A DNA stretch of 64,000 bases from Betaproteobacteria bacterium (GTDB taxonomy: Bacteria; Pseudomonadota; Gammaproteobacteria; Burkholderiales; Casimicrobiaceae). Positions within the stretch are counted from its first letter, which is position 1. Every line of letters begins with the position of its first letter. The stretch is from NCBI GenBank assembly GCA_016861105.1, contig BOKS01000013.1, forward strand, positions 62,001 to 126,000, read 5' to 3'. Both the position numbers and the translations under genes were made by a program. Positions 17,676 to 26,377 of the stretch are shown here, piece after piece. The notes under the pieces are model-generated. The model was not told where the DNA came from. It searched no databases and saw only the letters and a program-made list of their open reading frames with translations.

Positions 17676-18877
17676 TCGCGCTCGACGACGTCCTCGCCGC
17701 GCGCGAGCGCATCCGGGGCGGCATTTACGAGTCGCCGTGCGTCGAGTCGATCCCGCTGTCGCAGCTCACCGGCGCGCGCATCTGGTGCAAGCTCGACTAC
17801 CTGCAGCGCACCGGCAGCTTCAAGGAACGCGGCGCGCGCAACGCGCTGCTGCGCCTGCCGGAGCCGCAGCGGCGCCGCGGCGTGGTGGCCGCGTCGGCCG
17901 GCAACCACGCGCTGGGCGTCGCCTACCACGGCAGCCTGCTCGGCATTCCCGTGACCGTGGTGATGCCGCGCTTCGCCCCGCTGATCAAGGTGACGAACTG
18001 TCGGGCACTGGGCGCCACGGTGATCCTCGACGGCGACGACGTCGGCGACGCGCGCGTGCACGCGGTGGCGCTGGCCGAGCGCGACGGGCTCGTCTTCGTG
18101 CACCCGTTCGACGACGCCGACGTGATCGCGGGCCAGGGCACGATGGGCCTCGAGATCCTCGAGCAGGCCCCGGACCTCGACGCGGTCGTCGTGCCGGTCG
18201 GCGGCGGCGGCCTCGTCGCGGGCATCGGCACGGTGATGAAGGCGCGCGCGCCGCACGTGCGCGTGATCGGCGTCGAGCCCGAGGCGGCCGCGAGCCTCAC
18301 CGCGGCGCTGGCGGCCGGCGCGCCCGCGTCGGTGCCGCTGTCGCCGACGCTCGCCGACGGCCTCGCGGTGTCGCGCGTCGGCGATCTGCCGTTCGCGGCC
18401 GACCGGCGCGTCGTCGACCGCGTCGTCACCGTCGACGAGGCGGCGATCGCGCTGGCGATCCTGCGGCTGATCGAGCTCGAGAAGAGCGTGGTCGAGGGCG
18501 CCGGCGCCACGCCGCTCGCCGCGCTGATCGCCGGCAAGCTGCCGGAGCTCGCCGGGCGCAAGGTCGTGCTGACGCTGTGCGGCGGCAACATCGACACGAA
18601 CATGCTCGGACGCGTGCTCGACGTCGGGCTCGTCGCCGACGGCCGGCTCACCCGCTTCACCGTCTCCGTGATCGACCGGCCGGGCGGACTCGCGCGGCTG
18701 ACCGCGATCATCGCGAGCACCGGGGCGTCGATCCACGAGCTCACGCACGACCGCACGTTCGCCGGGCCGCGGCTCTCCGAGGTGCGCGTGGTCTGCGTCG
18801 TCGAGACGTCCGGTCCGGACCACGTCGCGCGGCTGCACGACGCGCTGCGCGGCGCGGGGTTCGACGTCGCGACCTGA
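17672..18877 (+). CDS. Threonine ammonia-lyase (threonine dehydratase) with ACT domain
   Basis: PLP enzyme of 401 residues. The PLP lysine is K51 in TGSFKERGARNAL, with SAGNHALGVAYH and the phosphate-binding GGGGLVAG loop. Residues beyond about 325 form one ACT-type regulatory domain (FTVSVIDRPGGLARL, then SIHELTHDR). It deaminates L-threonine (and perhaps serine) to 2-oxobutyrate. The length and single ACT domain fit the TdcB/IlvA-like group with a short regulatory end rather than the 500-residue E. coli IlvA. Coupled to the GNAT gene. Confidence 0.88.
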   Translation: MIALDDVLAARERIRGGIYESPCVESIPLSQLTGARIWCKLDYLQRTGSFKERGARNALLRLPEPQRRRGVVAASAGNHALGVAYHGSLLGIPVTVVMPRFAPLIKVTNCRALGATVILDGDDVGDARVHAVALAERDGLVFVHPFDDADVIAGQGTMGLEILEQAPDLDAVVVPVGGGGLVAGIGTVMKARAPHVRVIGVEPEAAASLTAALAAGAPASVPLSPTLADGLAVSRVGDLPFAADRRVVDRVVTVDEAAIALAILRLIELEKSVVEGAGATPLAALIAGKLPELAGRKVVLTLCGGNIDTNMLGRVLDVGLVADGRLTRFTVSVIDRPGGLARLTAIIASTGASIHELTHDRTFAGPRLSEVRVVCVVETSGPDHVARLHDALRGAGFDVAT

Positions 18878-18910
18878 CGGCCCGTCGGGCGGCCGGGACG
18901 CGGCGGGGCG

Positions 18911-19924
18911 TCAGTGATACCCCTCGCCGGCCTTCACCTTGCCGCGGAACACCCAGTAGTTGAACGCCGTGTAGGCGAGGATGATCGGCAGCAGCACGAG
19001 CACGCCGACCAGCATGAACATCTGCGACTTCGGATCGGCGGCCGCCTGCCAGACGTCGAGCACCGGCGGCACGAGGTAGGGCACGTTGGAGATCACCAGC
19101 CCGACGTAGGCGAGCAGGAACAGCGCGACCGACGCCACGAACGGCATCAGGTGACGGCGCTTGCGCAGGCCGTGCCAGCACGCGGCGGCCGCGATCGCCG
19201 TGGCGACGGGCACGGGCGCGAGCCAGAGGAAGGCGGGCATCGCGAACCAGCGCTCGGCGATGCGCGGCACGGCGAGCGGCGTCCACACGCTGACGATGGC
19301 GATCGCCCCGAGCAGGCCCGCGAGCAGGCCGACGCCCAGCCGGCGGGAGCGCGCCTCCACGTCGCCGTCGGTCTTCATCGCGAGCCACGTCGCGCCGATC
19401 AGCGCGTAGCCGACGACCAGCGCGCAGCCGGTGAACAGCGAGAACGGCGTCAGCCAGTCGAGCGGCCCGCCGGCGAACTCGCCGTTGCGCACCTCGATGC
19501 CCTGCAGCAGGCCGCCGAGCACCAGCCCCTGCGCGAACGCGGCGAGCGTCGAACCGCCCGAGAAGGCCAGGTCCCACCAGCGGTGGTGCGGCTTGGCGAC
19601 CCAGCGGAACTCGAACGCCACGCCGCGGAAGATCAGGGCCAGCAGCAGGACGATCACCGGCAGGTAGAGCGCCGGCATGATGATCGCGAACGCCTTGGGG
19701 AACGCCACCCACAGCCCGCCGCCCCCCAGCACGAGCCAGGTCTCGTTGCCGTCCCAGAACGGCGCGACGGTGTTCATCATCTGGTCGCGGTCGTGCTCGC
19801 GAGGGAAGAACGGGAAGAGGATGCCGATGCCCAGGTCGAAGCCGTCGAGCACGACGTAGAGCGCCACGGCGACGCCGATCACCAGCGCCCAGACGACGGG
19901 CAGCGAGAAGTCGAGCTCGCTCAC
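18911..19924 (-). CDS. cydB: Cytochrome bd ubiquinol oxidase subunit II (CydB/CioB)
   Basis: Inner-membrane protein of 337 residues with the CydB pattern: LDGFDLGIGILFPFF near residue 30, FWDGNETWLVLGGGGLWVAFPKAFA at about 55-80, and a C-terminal FNYWVFRGKV. With subunit I it forms a terminal quinol oxidase that reduces oxygen without pumping protons. It lies 40 bp downstream of cydA. I see no small CydX-like frame after it. Confidence 0.95.
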   Translation of the reverse strand: MSELDFSLPVVWALVIGVAVALYVVLDGFDLGIGILFPFFPREHDRDQMMNTVAPFWDGNETWLVLGGGGLWVAFPKAFAIIMPALYLPVIVLLLALIFRGVAFEFRWVAKPHHRWWDLAFSGGSTLAAFAQGLVLGGLLQGIEVRNGEFAGGPLDWLTPFSLFTGCALVVGYALIGATWLAMKTDGDVEARSRRLGVGLLAGLLGAIAIVSVWTPLAVPRIAERWFAMPAFLWLAPVPVATAIAAAACWHGLRKRRHLMPFVASVALFLLAYVGLVISNVPYLVPPVLDVWQAAADPKSQMFMLVGVLVLLPIILAYTAFNYWVFRGKVKAGEGYH

Positions 19925-19964
19925 AGGGCCGCCCTCCGTGCCGCGCGCCGTCGCCGACCCGCGC

Positions 19965-21371
19965 TCACGCCCGCGCCTCGCGCGTGCCCGCCTCGGCCGC
20001 GGCGCGCTGCGCGGCGGACAGCGGACGGTTGGCCACGCCCTTCGGCGGCTCGAGCAGTGCGGCGACCGGCCCCTTGCGCATCAGCTTGCGGATGTACCAG
20101 ACGCCGACCGAGAAGACGACCGTGTAGGTGACGACGATCAGCGCGAGCGACAGGGCCACGGCCTCGGTCTCCACCGGCGACGCGGCGTCGCGCGTGCGGA
20201 GGATCCCCCACGCGATCCACGGCTGGCGGCCGATCTCGGTGACCATCCATCCGGCGAGGATCGCGACGAATCCGGTCCACCACGCGTGCGCGGAGAGCCG
20301 CAGGAACCAGCGCGTGTGGAACACGCGGCGCTTCCACCACAGCCACGCGCCCGCCAGCCCCAGCGCGATCATCGCCATGCCGAGGCCGACCATCACGCGG
20401 AACGAGAAGAACACCGGCGCGACCGGCGGGCGCTCGTCGCGCGGGAAGTCCTTGAGGCCGGGGAACAGCCCGTCGAGCCGGTGCGTGATGATCAGGCTGG
20501 CGAGCCGCGGGATGCTCACCTCGGCGACGTTGCGCTCCCCTGCCTCGTCGGGCCACGCGAACAGCACCAGCGGCGCCGGCCTGCTGCCGTCCCAGTGCGC
20601 CTCCATCGCCGCGACCTTCGCCGGCTGGTGCTTGGCCGTGTTGAGGCCGTGCAGGTCGCCGAAGAGCAACTGCAGCGGCGCCAGCGCGACGACCATGCCG
20701 AGGCCCATGCGGACCATCGTGCGCGCCTCCTCGGCGAAGCGGCCGGCGAGCAGGTAGCGCGCGCCCACCGCGAGCACGACGAGCGACGTCGTGAGGTAGC
20801 AGGCGGTCAGCATGTGCACGAAGCGGTACGGGAAGCTCGGATTGAAGATGATCGCCATCCAGTCGACCGGGTGCGCGATGCCGTCGCGCACCACGTGGCC
20901 GGCGGGCGTGTGCATCCAGCTGTTGGCGGCGAGGATCCAGAACGCCGACAACGACGTCCCGACGGCGACCAGGATCGCGGCGGTCACGTGCAGCCAGCGC
21001 GGCACGCGGTGCCAGCCGAACAGCAGGATGCCGAGGAACGTCGCCTCCAGGAAGAACGCCGTCAGCACCTCGTAGCCAATCAGCGGGCCGACGACGTTGC
21101 CGATCGCCACGGAGAAGCGGCTCCAGTTCGTCCCGAACTGGTAGGACATCATGATCCCGGAGACCACCCCCATGGCGAAGGCGACCGCGAAGATCTTCGT
21201 CCAGAAGCGCGCGAGCCGCGCGAAGTGGTCCTTGCCCGTGCGCAGCCACAGGATCTCCAGCGTGGCGACGTAGGCGGCGAGCCCGATCGTGAACGCCGGG
21301 AAGACGATGTGGAAACTGATCGTGAACGCGAACTGGATTCGCGCGAGGAACACCGCATCGAGCTCGCCCAT
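19965..21371 (-). CDS. cydA: Cytochrome bd ubiquinol oxidase subunit I (CydA/CioA)
   Basis: Subunit I of 468 residues that carries the hemes and the quinol site. The N-terminus GELDAVFLARIQFAFTISFH with the heme-ligand His, and the GRQPW motif near residue 390, are conserved. The loop between helices 6 and 7 (Q-loop) is short, as in the CioA cyanide-insensitive branch. The ATG at 21369-21371 was chosen because family members begin just there; a longer frame to 21452 has an unrelated Pro/Arg-rich extension. Likely used at low oxygen. Confidence 0.93.
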   Translation of the reverse strand: MGELDAVFLARIQFAFTISFHIVFPAFTIGLAAYVATLEILWLRTGKDHFARLARFWTKIFAVAFAMGVVSGIMMSYQFGTNWSRFSVAIGNVVGPLIGYEVLTAFFLEATFLGILLFGWHRVPRWLHVTAAILVAVGTSLSAFWILAANSWMHTPAGHVVRDGIAHPVDWMAIIFNPSFPYRFVHMLTACYLTTSLVVLAVGARYLLAGRFAEEARTMVRMGLGMVVALAPLQLLFGDLHGLNTAKHQPAKVAAMEAHWDGSRPAPLVLFAWPDEAGERNVAEVSIPRLASLIITHRLDGLFPGLKDFPRDERPPVAPVFFSFRVMVGLGMAMIALGLAGAWLWWKRRVFHTRWFLRLSAHAWWTGFVAILAGWMVTEIGRQPWIAWGILRTRDAASPVETEAVALSLALIVVTYTVVFSVGVWYIRKLMRKGPVAALLEPPKGVANRPLSAAQRAAAEAGTREARA

Positions 21372-21540
21372 CCTCGCCTCGCGGGGTGCGCAGCCGCGCG
21401 GCGGGCGCGGCGGGTTGCCGAATTCTGGCACGAGATGGCGCGCCGTGCCCATCGGCGGCCTCGACGCATCCGGCGGCGCCGCGCGATCGCGCGGCGGACC
21501 GGCGCCGCGGGCCCCGCCGGCCGGTCCGTCCCCGCTGCCC

Positions 21541-21546
21541 TATAAT
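21541..21546 (+). promoter_or_regulatory. Possible -10 element before the TAXI receptor gene
   Basis: A perfect TATAAT stands out in very GC-rich sequence about 100 bp before the receptor ATG, but no -35 match lies 16-18 bp upstream. An activator-dependent promoter is possible. Confidence 0.35.
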
Positions 21547-21644
21547 CCCCCGGCCACGCGCGCGCCGCCGACCCGGAGAGGGGTCGCCCGGTCGCGCTTC
21601 GACGACCAGCGCGGCCGTGCACGGCCGCTTGACGGAGACCCTGC

Positions 21645-22601
21645 ATGAAGCACTCGTCCCTCGCGGCCGCGGCCGTCCTCGCCGCGACCCTTGCCGCCGC
21701 ACCGGCCGCACCGGCCGCGGAGAAGTTCGTCAACGTCCTCACCGGCGGCACCAGCGGCGTCTACTACCCGCTCGGCGTCGCCCTCTCGTCCAGCATCGGC
21801 AAGGCGCTGCCCGACGTCAAGTCGTCGGTGCAGTCGACCAAGGCCTCGGTCGAGAACCTGAACCTGCTGCAGGCCGGACGCGGCGAGATCGCCTTCACGC
21901 TCGGCGACTCGCTCTCCGACGCCTGGAAGGGCAACGAGGAGGCCGGGTTCAAGACGCCGCTCAAGAAGCTGCGCGGCGTCGCGGCCATCTACCCCAACTA
22001 CATCCAGATCGTGGCACGCGCGGACGCCGGCATCAAGACCCTCGCCGACCTCAAGGGCAAGCGCGTCTCGGTCGGCGCGCCGCGCTCGGGCACCGAACTC
22101 AATGCGCGCGCCGTCTTCGGCGCTGCGGGCATCACCTACAAGGACTTCTCGAAGGTGGAGTACCTGCCGTTCGGCGAGTCGGTGGAGCTGATGAAGAACC
22201 GCCAGCTCGACGTGACGCTGCAGTCGGCCGGCCTGGGGGTGGCCAGCCTGCGCGACCTCGCCACGTCGGTCGACATCGTCGTCGTGGCGATCCCCGCCGA
22301 CGTCGTGAAGAAGACGAACGATCCGGCCTACCTCCCCGCCACGATCCCGGCCAACACGTACAAGGGCCAGTCGGCCGACGTGCCGGCCGCGGCCGTGCAG
22401 AACTTCCTGGTCACGCACGACGGCGTCAGCAACGAGACGGTCTACGCGATGACCAAGGCGCTGTGGACGGGCCTCGACACGCTGGTCGCCGCGCACTCCG
22501 CGGCGAAGGCGATCGACCTCAAGCGCGCCCTCGAGGGCATGCCCGTCCCGCTGCACCCGGGTGCGGAGAAGTACTACCGCGAAGTGGGCGCGCTCAAGTG
22601 A
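21645..22601 (+). CDS. TAXI family TRAP transporter solute-binding protein
   Basis: Periplasmic receptor of 318 residues. A signal peptide ends near residue 24 (APAAPA then AEKFVN). The mature start VNVLTGGTSGVYYPLG and the GAPRSGTELNARAVF stretch are hallmarks of the TAXI (TRAP-associated extracytoplasmic immunogenic) family, whose ligands can include glutamate, glutamine and dicarboxylates. It is followed, after 115 bp, by the fused TRAP permease and a DUF1850 gene, making a complete TAXI-TRAP system. Confidence 0.92.
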   Translation: MKHSSLAAAAVLAATLAAAPAAPAAEKFVNVLTGGTSGVYYPLGVALSSSIGKALPDVKSSVQSTKASVENLNLLQAGRGEIAFTLGDSLSDAWKGNEEAGFKTPLKKLRGVAAIYPNYIQIVARADAGIKTLADLKGKRVSVGAPRSGTELNARAVFGAAGITYKDFSKVEYLPFGESVELMKNRQLDVTLQSAGLGVASLRDLATSVDIVVVAIPADVVKKTNDPAYLPATIPANTYKGQSADVPAAAVQNFLVTHDGVSNETVYAMTKALWTGLDTLVAAHSAAKAIDLKRALEGMPVPLHPGAEKYYREVGALK

Positions 22602-22716
22602 CGGCCGCGGCGGCGCCGTGCCGCGGGCGCGGTCGTCGCACGGCAACGCGACTCTCCCGATGCGCCGCCCCGCCCGCCGGGGCGGCGCCGTTTGCGGCGC
22701 CCGCCGGAGGATGACG

Positions 22717-24828
22717 ATGACCGGGCCGAAAGTTCCGCGCGCGAACGTCCAGGCCGCGGAGGCGGCGTTCGAGGAGCACGGGGCGACGCGTCGCCTCGCC
22801 GGCCGCGCGGCGCTCCTCGTGGCCGCGGTCGCCCTCGCCTTCTCCACGTTCCAGCTGGTCATCGCGGCCTTCGCGCCCTTGTCCAGCCTCCCGACGCGCT
22901 CGATCCACGTCGGCTTCCTCATCGCGCTGGCGCTCCTGGTGCACCCGGTCAGCCGCCGCGCCGACCGCTCGCGCATCGCGTGGTACGACGGCGCGATGGC
23001 CGCGATCGCCTTCGCGCTCGCCTTCTACCACCTCGTCTTCGAAGCGGACCTGATCGCGCGCTCCGGCGACCCGACGATCGCCGACCTCGCGGTGGGGACG
23101 CTGTTCGTCGTCGTCCTGTTCGACGCGGCGCGGCGCGTGCTCGGGCCGGCGCTGCCGCTCATCTGCCTCGCCTTCCTGCTCTACGGCCTGTTCGGCCAGC
23201 ACCTGCCCGCGGCGATCGCGCACCGCGGCTACGGCTTCGACCAGATCGTCAACCAGCTGTTCCTCGGCACCGAGGGGATCTTCGGCATCCCGACGCTGGT
23301 CTCCGCGACGTACATCTTCCTCTTCATCCTGTTCGGCAGCTTCCTCGAGCACGCCGGCATGGTGAACCTGTTCAACAACATCGCGCTGGGCTTCGTCGGC
23401 CACGCGCGCGGCGGCGCGGCGAAGGTCTCCGTCGTGTCGTCGAGCCTGATGGGGACGATCTCCGGCTCGGGCGTGGCGAACGTGCTCACCACCGGGCAGT
23501 TCACGATTCCGCTGATGAAGCGCTTCGGCTACTCGCCGGTGTTCGCCGGCGCCGTCGAGGCGACGTCGAGCATGGGCGGCCAGATTATGCCGCCGGTCAT
23601 GGGTGCCGTCGCGTTCATCATGGCCGAGACGCTCAACGTGCCGTACGTGACGATCGTGAAGGCGGCCGTGGTGCCGGCGCTGCTGTACTACGTCACCGCG
23701 TTCTGGATGGTGCACCTCGAGGCTGGGCGCGCGAACCTGCTGGGGCTGCCGAAGGAGGAGTGCCCGGATCCGTGGGAGGCGATCCGGCGCAAGTGGTACC
23801 TGGTGCTGCCGCTGGCGGTGCTGGTCTTCATGCTGTTCAACGGCTTCACGCCGATGTTCGCCGGCATCGTCGGGCTGGCGCTGACGGCGGTGCTCATCCT
23901 CGGCACGGGGCTCGCGGCCGGGTTCCGCTCGCTGGCCTTCCGCCTCGTGTTCTGGATCGCGCTCGGGGTCACGACGGCGAGCTTCTTTCACTACGGGATC
24001 GTGCCGATCCTGGTCATGATCGCGATCCTCGTCGCGTGGAACTTCGTCGCGCAGGGCGGGCGCGAGACCCTGCGCATCATGCGCCGCAGCCTCGTCGACG
24101 GCGCGCGGCAGGCGGTGGCGGTGGGCATCGCCTGCGCGATCGTCGGCGTGATCATCGGCGTGCTGACGCTGACCGGGGCGGCGTCCTCGTTCGCCGAGTT
24201 CGTGCTCGCCGTGGGCGAGCGGAGCCTGTTCCTGTCGCTGGTGCTGACGATGCTGGTCTGTCTCCTCCTCGGCATGGGCATCCCGACGATCCCCAACTAC
24301 ATCATCACCAGCGCGATCGCCGCCCCGGCGCTGCTCACGCTGGGCGTGCCGCTGATCGTGTCGCACATGTTCGTGTTCTACTTCGGCATCATGGCGGACC
24401 TGACGCCGCCGGTGGCGCTCGCCGCGTTCGCCGCGGCGTCGATCTCGAAGGCGTCGCCGATGCGCACCGGCTGGAAGGCGACGCACGTCGCGATCGCCGG
24501 CTTCGTGATTCCCTACATGGCCGTGTACGACCCGGCGCTGATGCTGCAGCCGGACGCCGACGGCGTCCTCGCGCCGCTGGCGGTGCTCTACGTCGTCGCC
24601 AAGGCGCTGCTCGCCATCGGGATGTGGGGCGGCGCCGCGATCGGCTACCTGTTCGGGCCGCTCCACGCGCTGGAGCGCGTTGCCGCCTTCGCCGCCGCCG
24701 CCTTCCTCGTCGCCGCGCTGCCGATCACCGACGAGATCGGCTTCGGCGCCTGCGCCGCGTTCCTCGCGTGGCACGTCTGGCGCGTGCGGCGCGCTGCGCG
24801 CAGGGCCGTCCCGCCGGCGCGGGCGTGA
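22717..24828 (+). CDS. TRAP transporter fused permease (small plus large subunit)
   Basis: Large polytopic membrane protein of 703 residues, the 4TM/12TM fusion that partners TAXI receptors. An N-terminal 4-helix region (about 30-190) precedes the large DctM-like part with SSLMGTISGSGVANVLTTGQFT near 250, SSMGGQIMPPVMGAVAF near 285 and GMGIPTIPNYIITSA near 520. The GGAGG at 22706-22710 is 6 bp before the ATG at 22717; the ATG at 22711 is too close to it. It drives Na+- or H+-coupled uptake of the substrate caught by the TAXI protein. Its end overlaps the DUF1850 gene (GTGA). Confidence 0.93.
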   Translation: MTGPKVPRANVQAAEAAFEEHGATRRLAGRAALLVAAVALAFSTFQLVIAAFAPLSSLPTRSIHVGFLIALALLVHPVSRRADRSRIAWYDGAMAAIAFALAFYHLVFEADLIARSGDPTIADLAVGTLFVVVLFDAARRVLGPALPLICLAFLLYGLFGQHLPAAIAHRGYGFDQIVNQLFLGTEGIFGIPTLVSATYIFLFILFGSFLEHAGMVNLFNNIALGFVGHARGGAAKVSVVSSSLMGTISGSGVANVLTTGQFTIPLMKRFGYSPVFAGAVEATSSMGGQIMPPVMGAVAFIMAETLNVPYVTIVKAAVVPALLYYVTAFWMVHLEAGRANLLGLPKEECPDPWEAIRRKWYLVLPLAVLVFMLFNGFTPMFAGIVGLALTAVLILGTGLAAGFRSLAFRLVFWIALGVTTASFFHYGIVPILVMIAILVAWNFVAQGGRETLRIMRRSLVDGARQAVAVGIACAIVGVIIGVLTLTGAASSFAEFVLAVGERSLFLSLVLTMLVCLLLGMGIPTIPNYIITSAIAAPALLTLGVPLIVSHMFVFYFGIMADLTPPVALAAFAAASISKASPMRTGWKATHVAIAGFVIPYMAVYDPALMLQPDADGVLAPLAVLYVVAKALLAIGMWGGAAIGYLFGPLHALERVAAFAAAAFLVAALPITDEIGFGACAAFLAWHVWRVRRAARRAVPPARA

Positions 24829-25214
24829 CGCCTGCGGGCGCGGTGGACCTCGTCTGCCTGGTCGTCGCCGGCGCGGTCCGCGCCACCCTGCCCGGCCCGG
24901 AGGTCACGCTCGCGTGGACGCACTCTGTGCAGAAGACGCGCTGGGAGGAGCGCTATCGCGTCGACGGCGCGGCGCTGCGCCTCGTCGAGGCGCGCGTCGA
25001 AGGCAGCGGGGCCGGCATGGAGGCCGCGCCGGACGCGCGGCGCGAGGGCGGCGCGTGGGTCTGGCGTCCGGACCGCCGCCTGGACGACCTGGTGCTCGCC
25101 GCGTCGCCGCACGGCGGGGCCTACCGGCTGTGCAGCGGCACGGCCTGCGTCGACATTCCCCTCGACGGGTCCGGCGACCTCCCGGTCACGGTGGTTCCCT
25201 GCGGGGGACGCTGA
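24825..25214 (+). CDS. DUF1850 protein, TAXI-TRAP associated
   Basis: Protein of 129 residues from a GTG that overlaps the permease stop by 4 bp. The WTHSVQKTRWEERYRV segment and GSGAGMEAAP are typical of DUF1850, a small family of unknown function that usually travels with TAXI-type TRAP genes. An N-terminal hydrophobic stretch (VDLVCLVVAGAV) may be an anchor or a weak export signal. It may serve as an accessory of the transporter. Coding looks intact. Confidence 0.85.
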   Translation: MTPAGAVDLVCLVVAGAVRATLPGPEVTLAWTHSVQKTRWEERYRVDGAALRLVEARVEGSGAGMEAAPDARREGGAWVWRPDRRLDDLVLAASPHGGAYRLCSGTACVDIPLDGSGDLPVTVVPCGGR

Positions 25215-25329
25215 CGCCGGCGACCACGCGAACCGCTGGACGTTGCGCGGACCTGCTGCTAACGTTCGCCGCCGTCAGGCCCACCATGCCCGCGGCGCGA
25301 TCCCCGCGCCGCCACGAAGGAGAGGAGCG

Positions 25330-26364
25330 ATGTCCGACCAGCACGTCCCCGCCCGGCCCAGCCGGCGTCGTTTCGTCACCGGGCTCGGCGCCGCCGCGGC
25401 GGCGTGGCACCTCGCGCCGCCGGCGCTCGCGCAAGGGAAGATCCCCTGTCGCATCGCCCACTCCGAGGCGATCGGTTCCCCGCTGACCCTCGCGTTCGAG
25501 AAGTACACGGCGCTGCTGCGCGAACGCAGCGGCGGGCGCATCGACGCGCAGCACTTTCCGGCGAGCCAGCTCGGCAGCTACACCCAGCTGATCGAGCAGT
25601 CGCGCATCGGCACGATCCAGGTCACGACCGGCGGTCCCGACACCGAGGAAGCGGTGGCGCCCGAGATCGCCGCGACCGGCGGCGCGCCGGGGTTCATCTA
25701 CAAGGACGAGGCGCACGTCGACCGCGTGCTCAACGGCCCCGGCGCGGCCGAGATCTCGGCGATCGCGCGCAAGAAGACCGGCGTCGAGTTCGTCGCCTAC
25801 GGCGAAGTGGGCTTCCGCCACCTGCTGTCGAAGCGCCCGGTGGCGAAGCTCGAGGATCTGAAGGGGCTGAAGATCCGCACGCCGGAGCTCAAGATCTGGG
25901 TCGACTTCTGGCGCAAGCTGGGCGCCAATCCCACGCCGCTGCCCTACGCCGAGCAGTACTCCGCGCTGTCGACCGGCGTCATCGACGGCCTCGAGGCCGA
26001 CTACTTCTCGATCCTCGGCTTCAAGTGGTTCGAGCAGGCGAAGAACCTGACGCTCTCCTACCACTGGTTCCTCCCGAAGGCCGTGCGGGTCAACGCGAAG
26101 TGGCTGGACGGGCTGCCGCCTGACCTGCAGCAGGTGGTCCGCGACACCGCCCGCGAGGTGTTCGCCGAGCAGCGCGCGCAGAACCGCGCGAAGGCCGACG
26201 AGGCGCTCGCCCAGCTGCAGAAGGCCGGCGTCAACGTGATCCGCCTGCCCGACGCGGAGAAGCAGCGCTGGGTGGCCGCGACGCAGTCGCTGTTCGACGA
26301 GTTCGGCGCGAAGAGCCCCGAGACGAAGGCGATGATCGCCAGGATCGCCGCGCTGCGCGGCTAG
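25330..26364 (+). CDS. dctP: TRAP transporter substrate-binding protein (DctP family)
   Basis: Periplasmic receptor of 344 residues with a Tat-like signal (SRRRFVTGLGAAAAAW at about 11-26), cleaved near ALAQG. The DctP fold is shown by the stretches GSYTQLIEQSRIG, LKGLKIRTPE (with the ligand-binding Arg) and GVIDGLEADYFSI. A strong ribosome-binding site (GAAGGAGAGGAG) precedes the ATG. It starts the operon that continues with fused DctQM, DUF6807 and FAH genes. Natural ligand unknown; the Arg in the KIRTPE segment implies a carboxylate. Confidence 0.9.
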   Translation: MSDQHVPARPSRRRFVTGLGAAAAAWHLAPPALAQGKIPCRIAHSEAIGSPLTLAFEKYTALLRERSGGRIDAQHFPASQLGSYTQLIEQSRIGTIQVTTGGPDTEEAVAPEIAATGGAPGFIYKDEAHVDRVLNGPGAAEISAIARKKTGVEFVAYGEVGFRHLLSKRPVAKLEDLKGLKIRTPELKIWVDFWRKLGANPTPLPYAEQYSALSTGVIDGLEADYFSILGFKWFEQAKNLTLSYHWFLPKAVRVNAKWLDGLPPDLQQVVRDTAREVFAEQRAQNRAKADEALAQLQKAGVNVIRLPDAEKQRWVAATQSLFDEFGAKSPETKAMIARIAALRG

Positions 26365-26377
26365 CGGAAGCGGCGCG

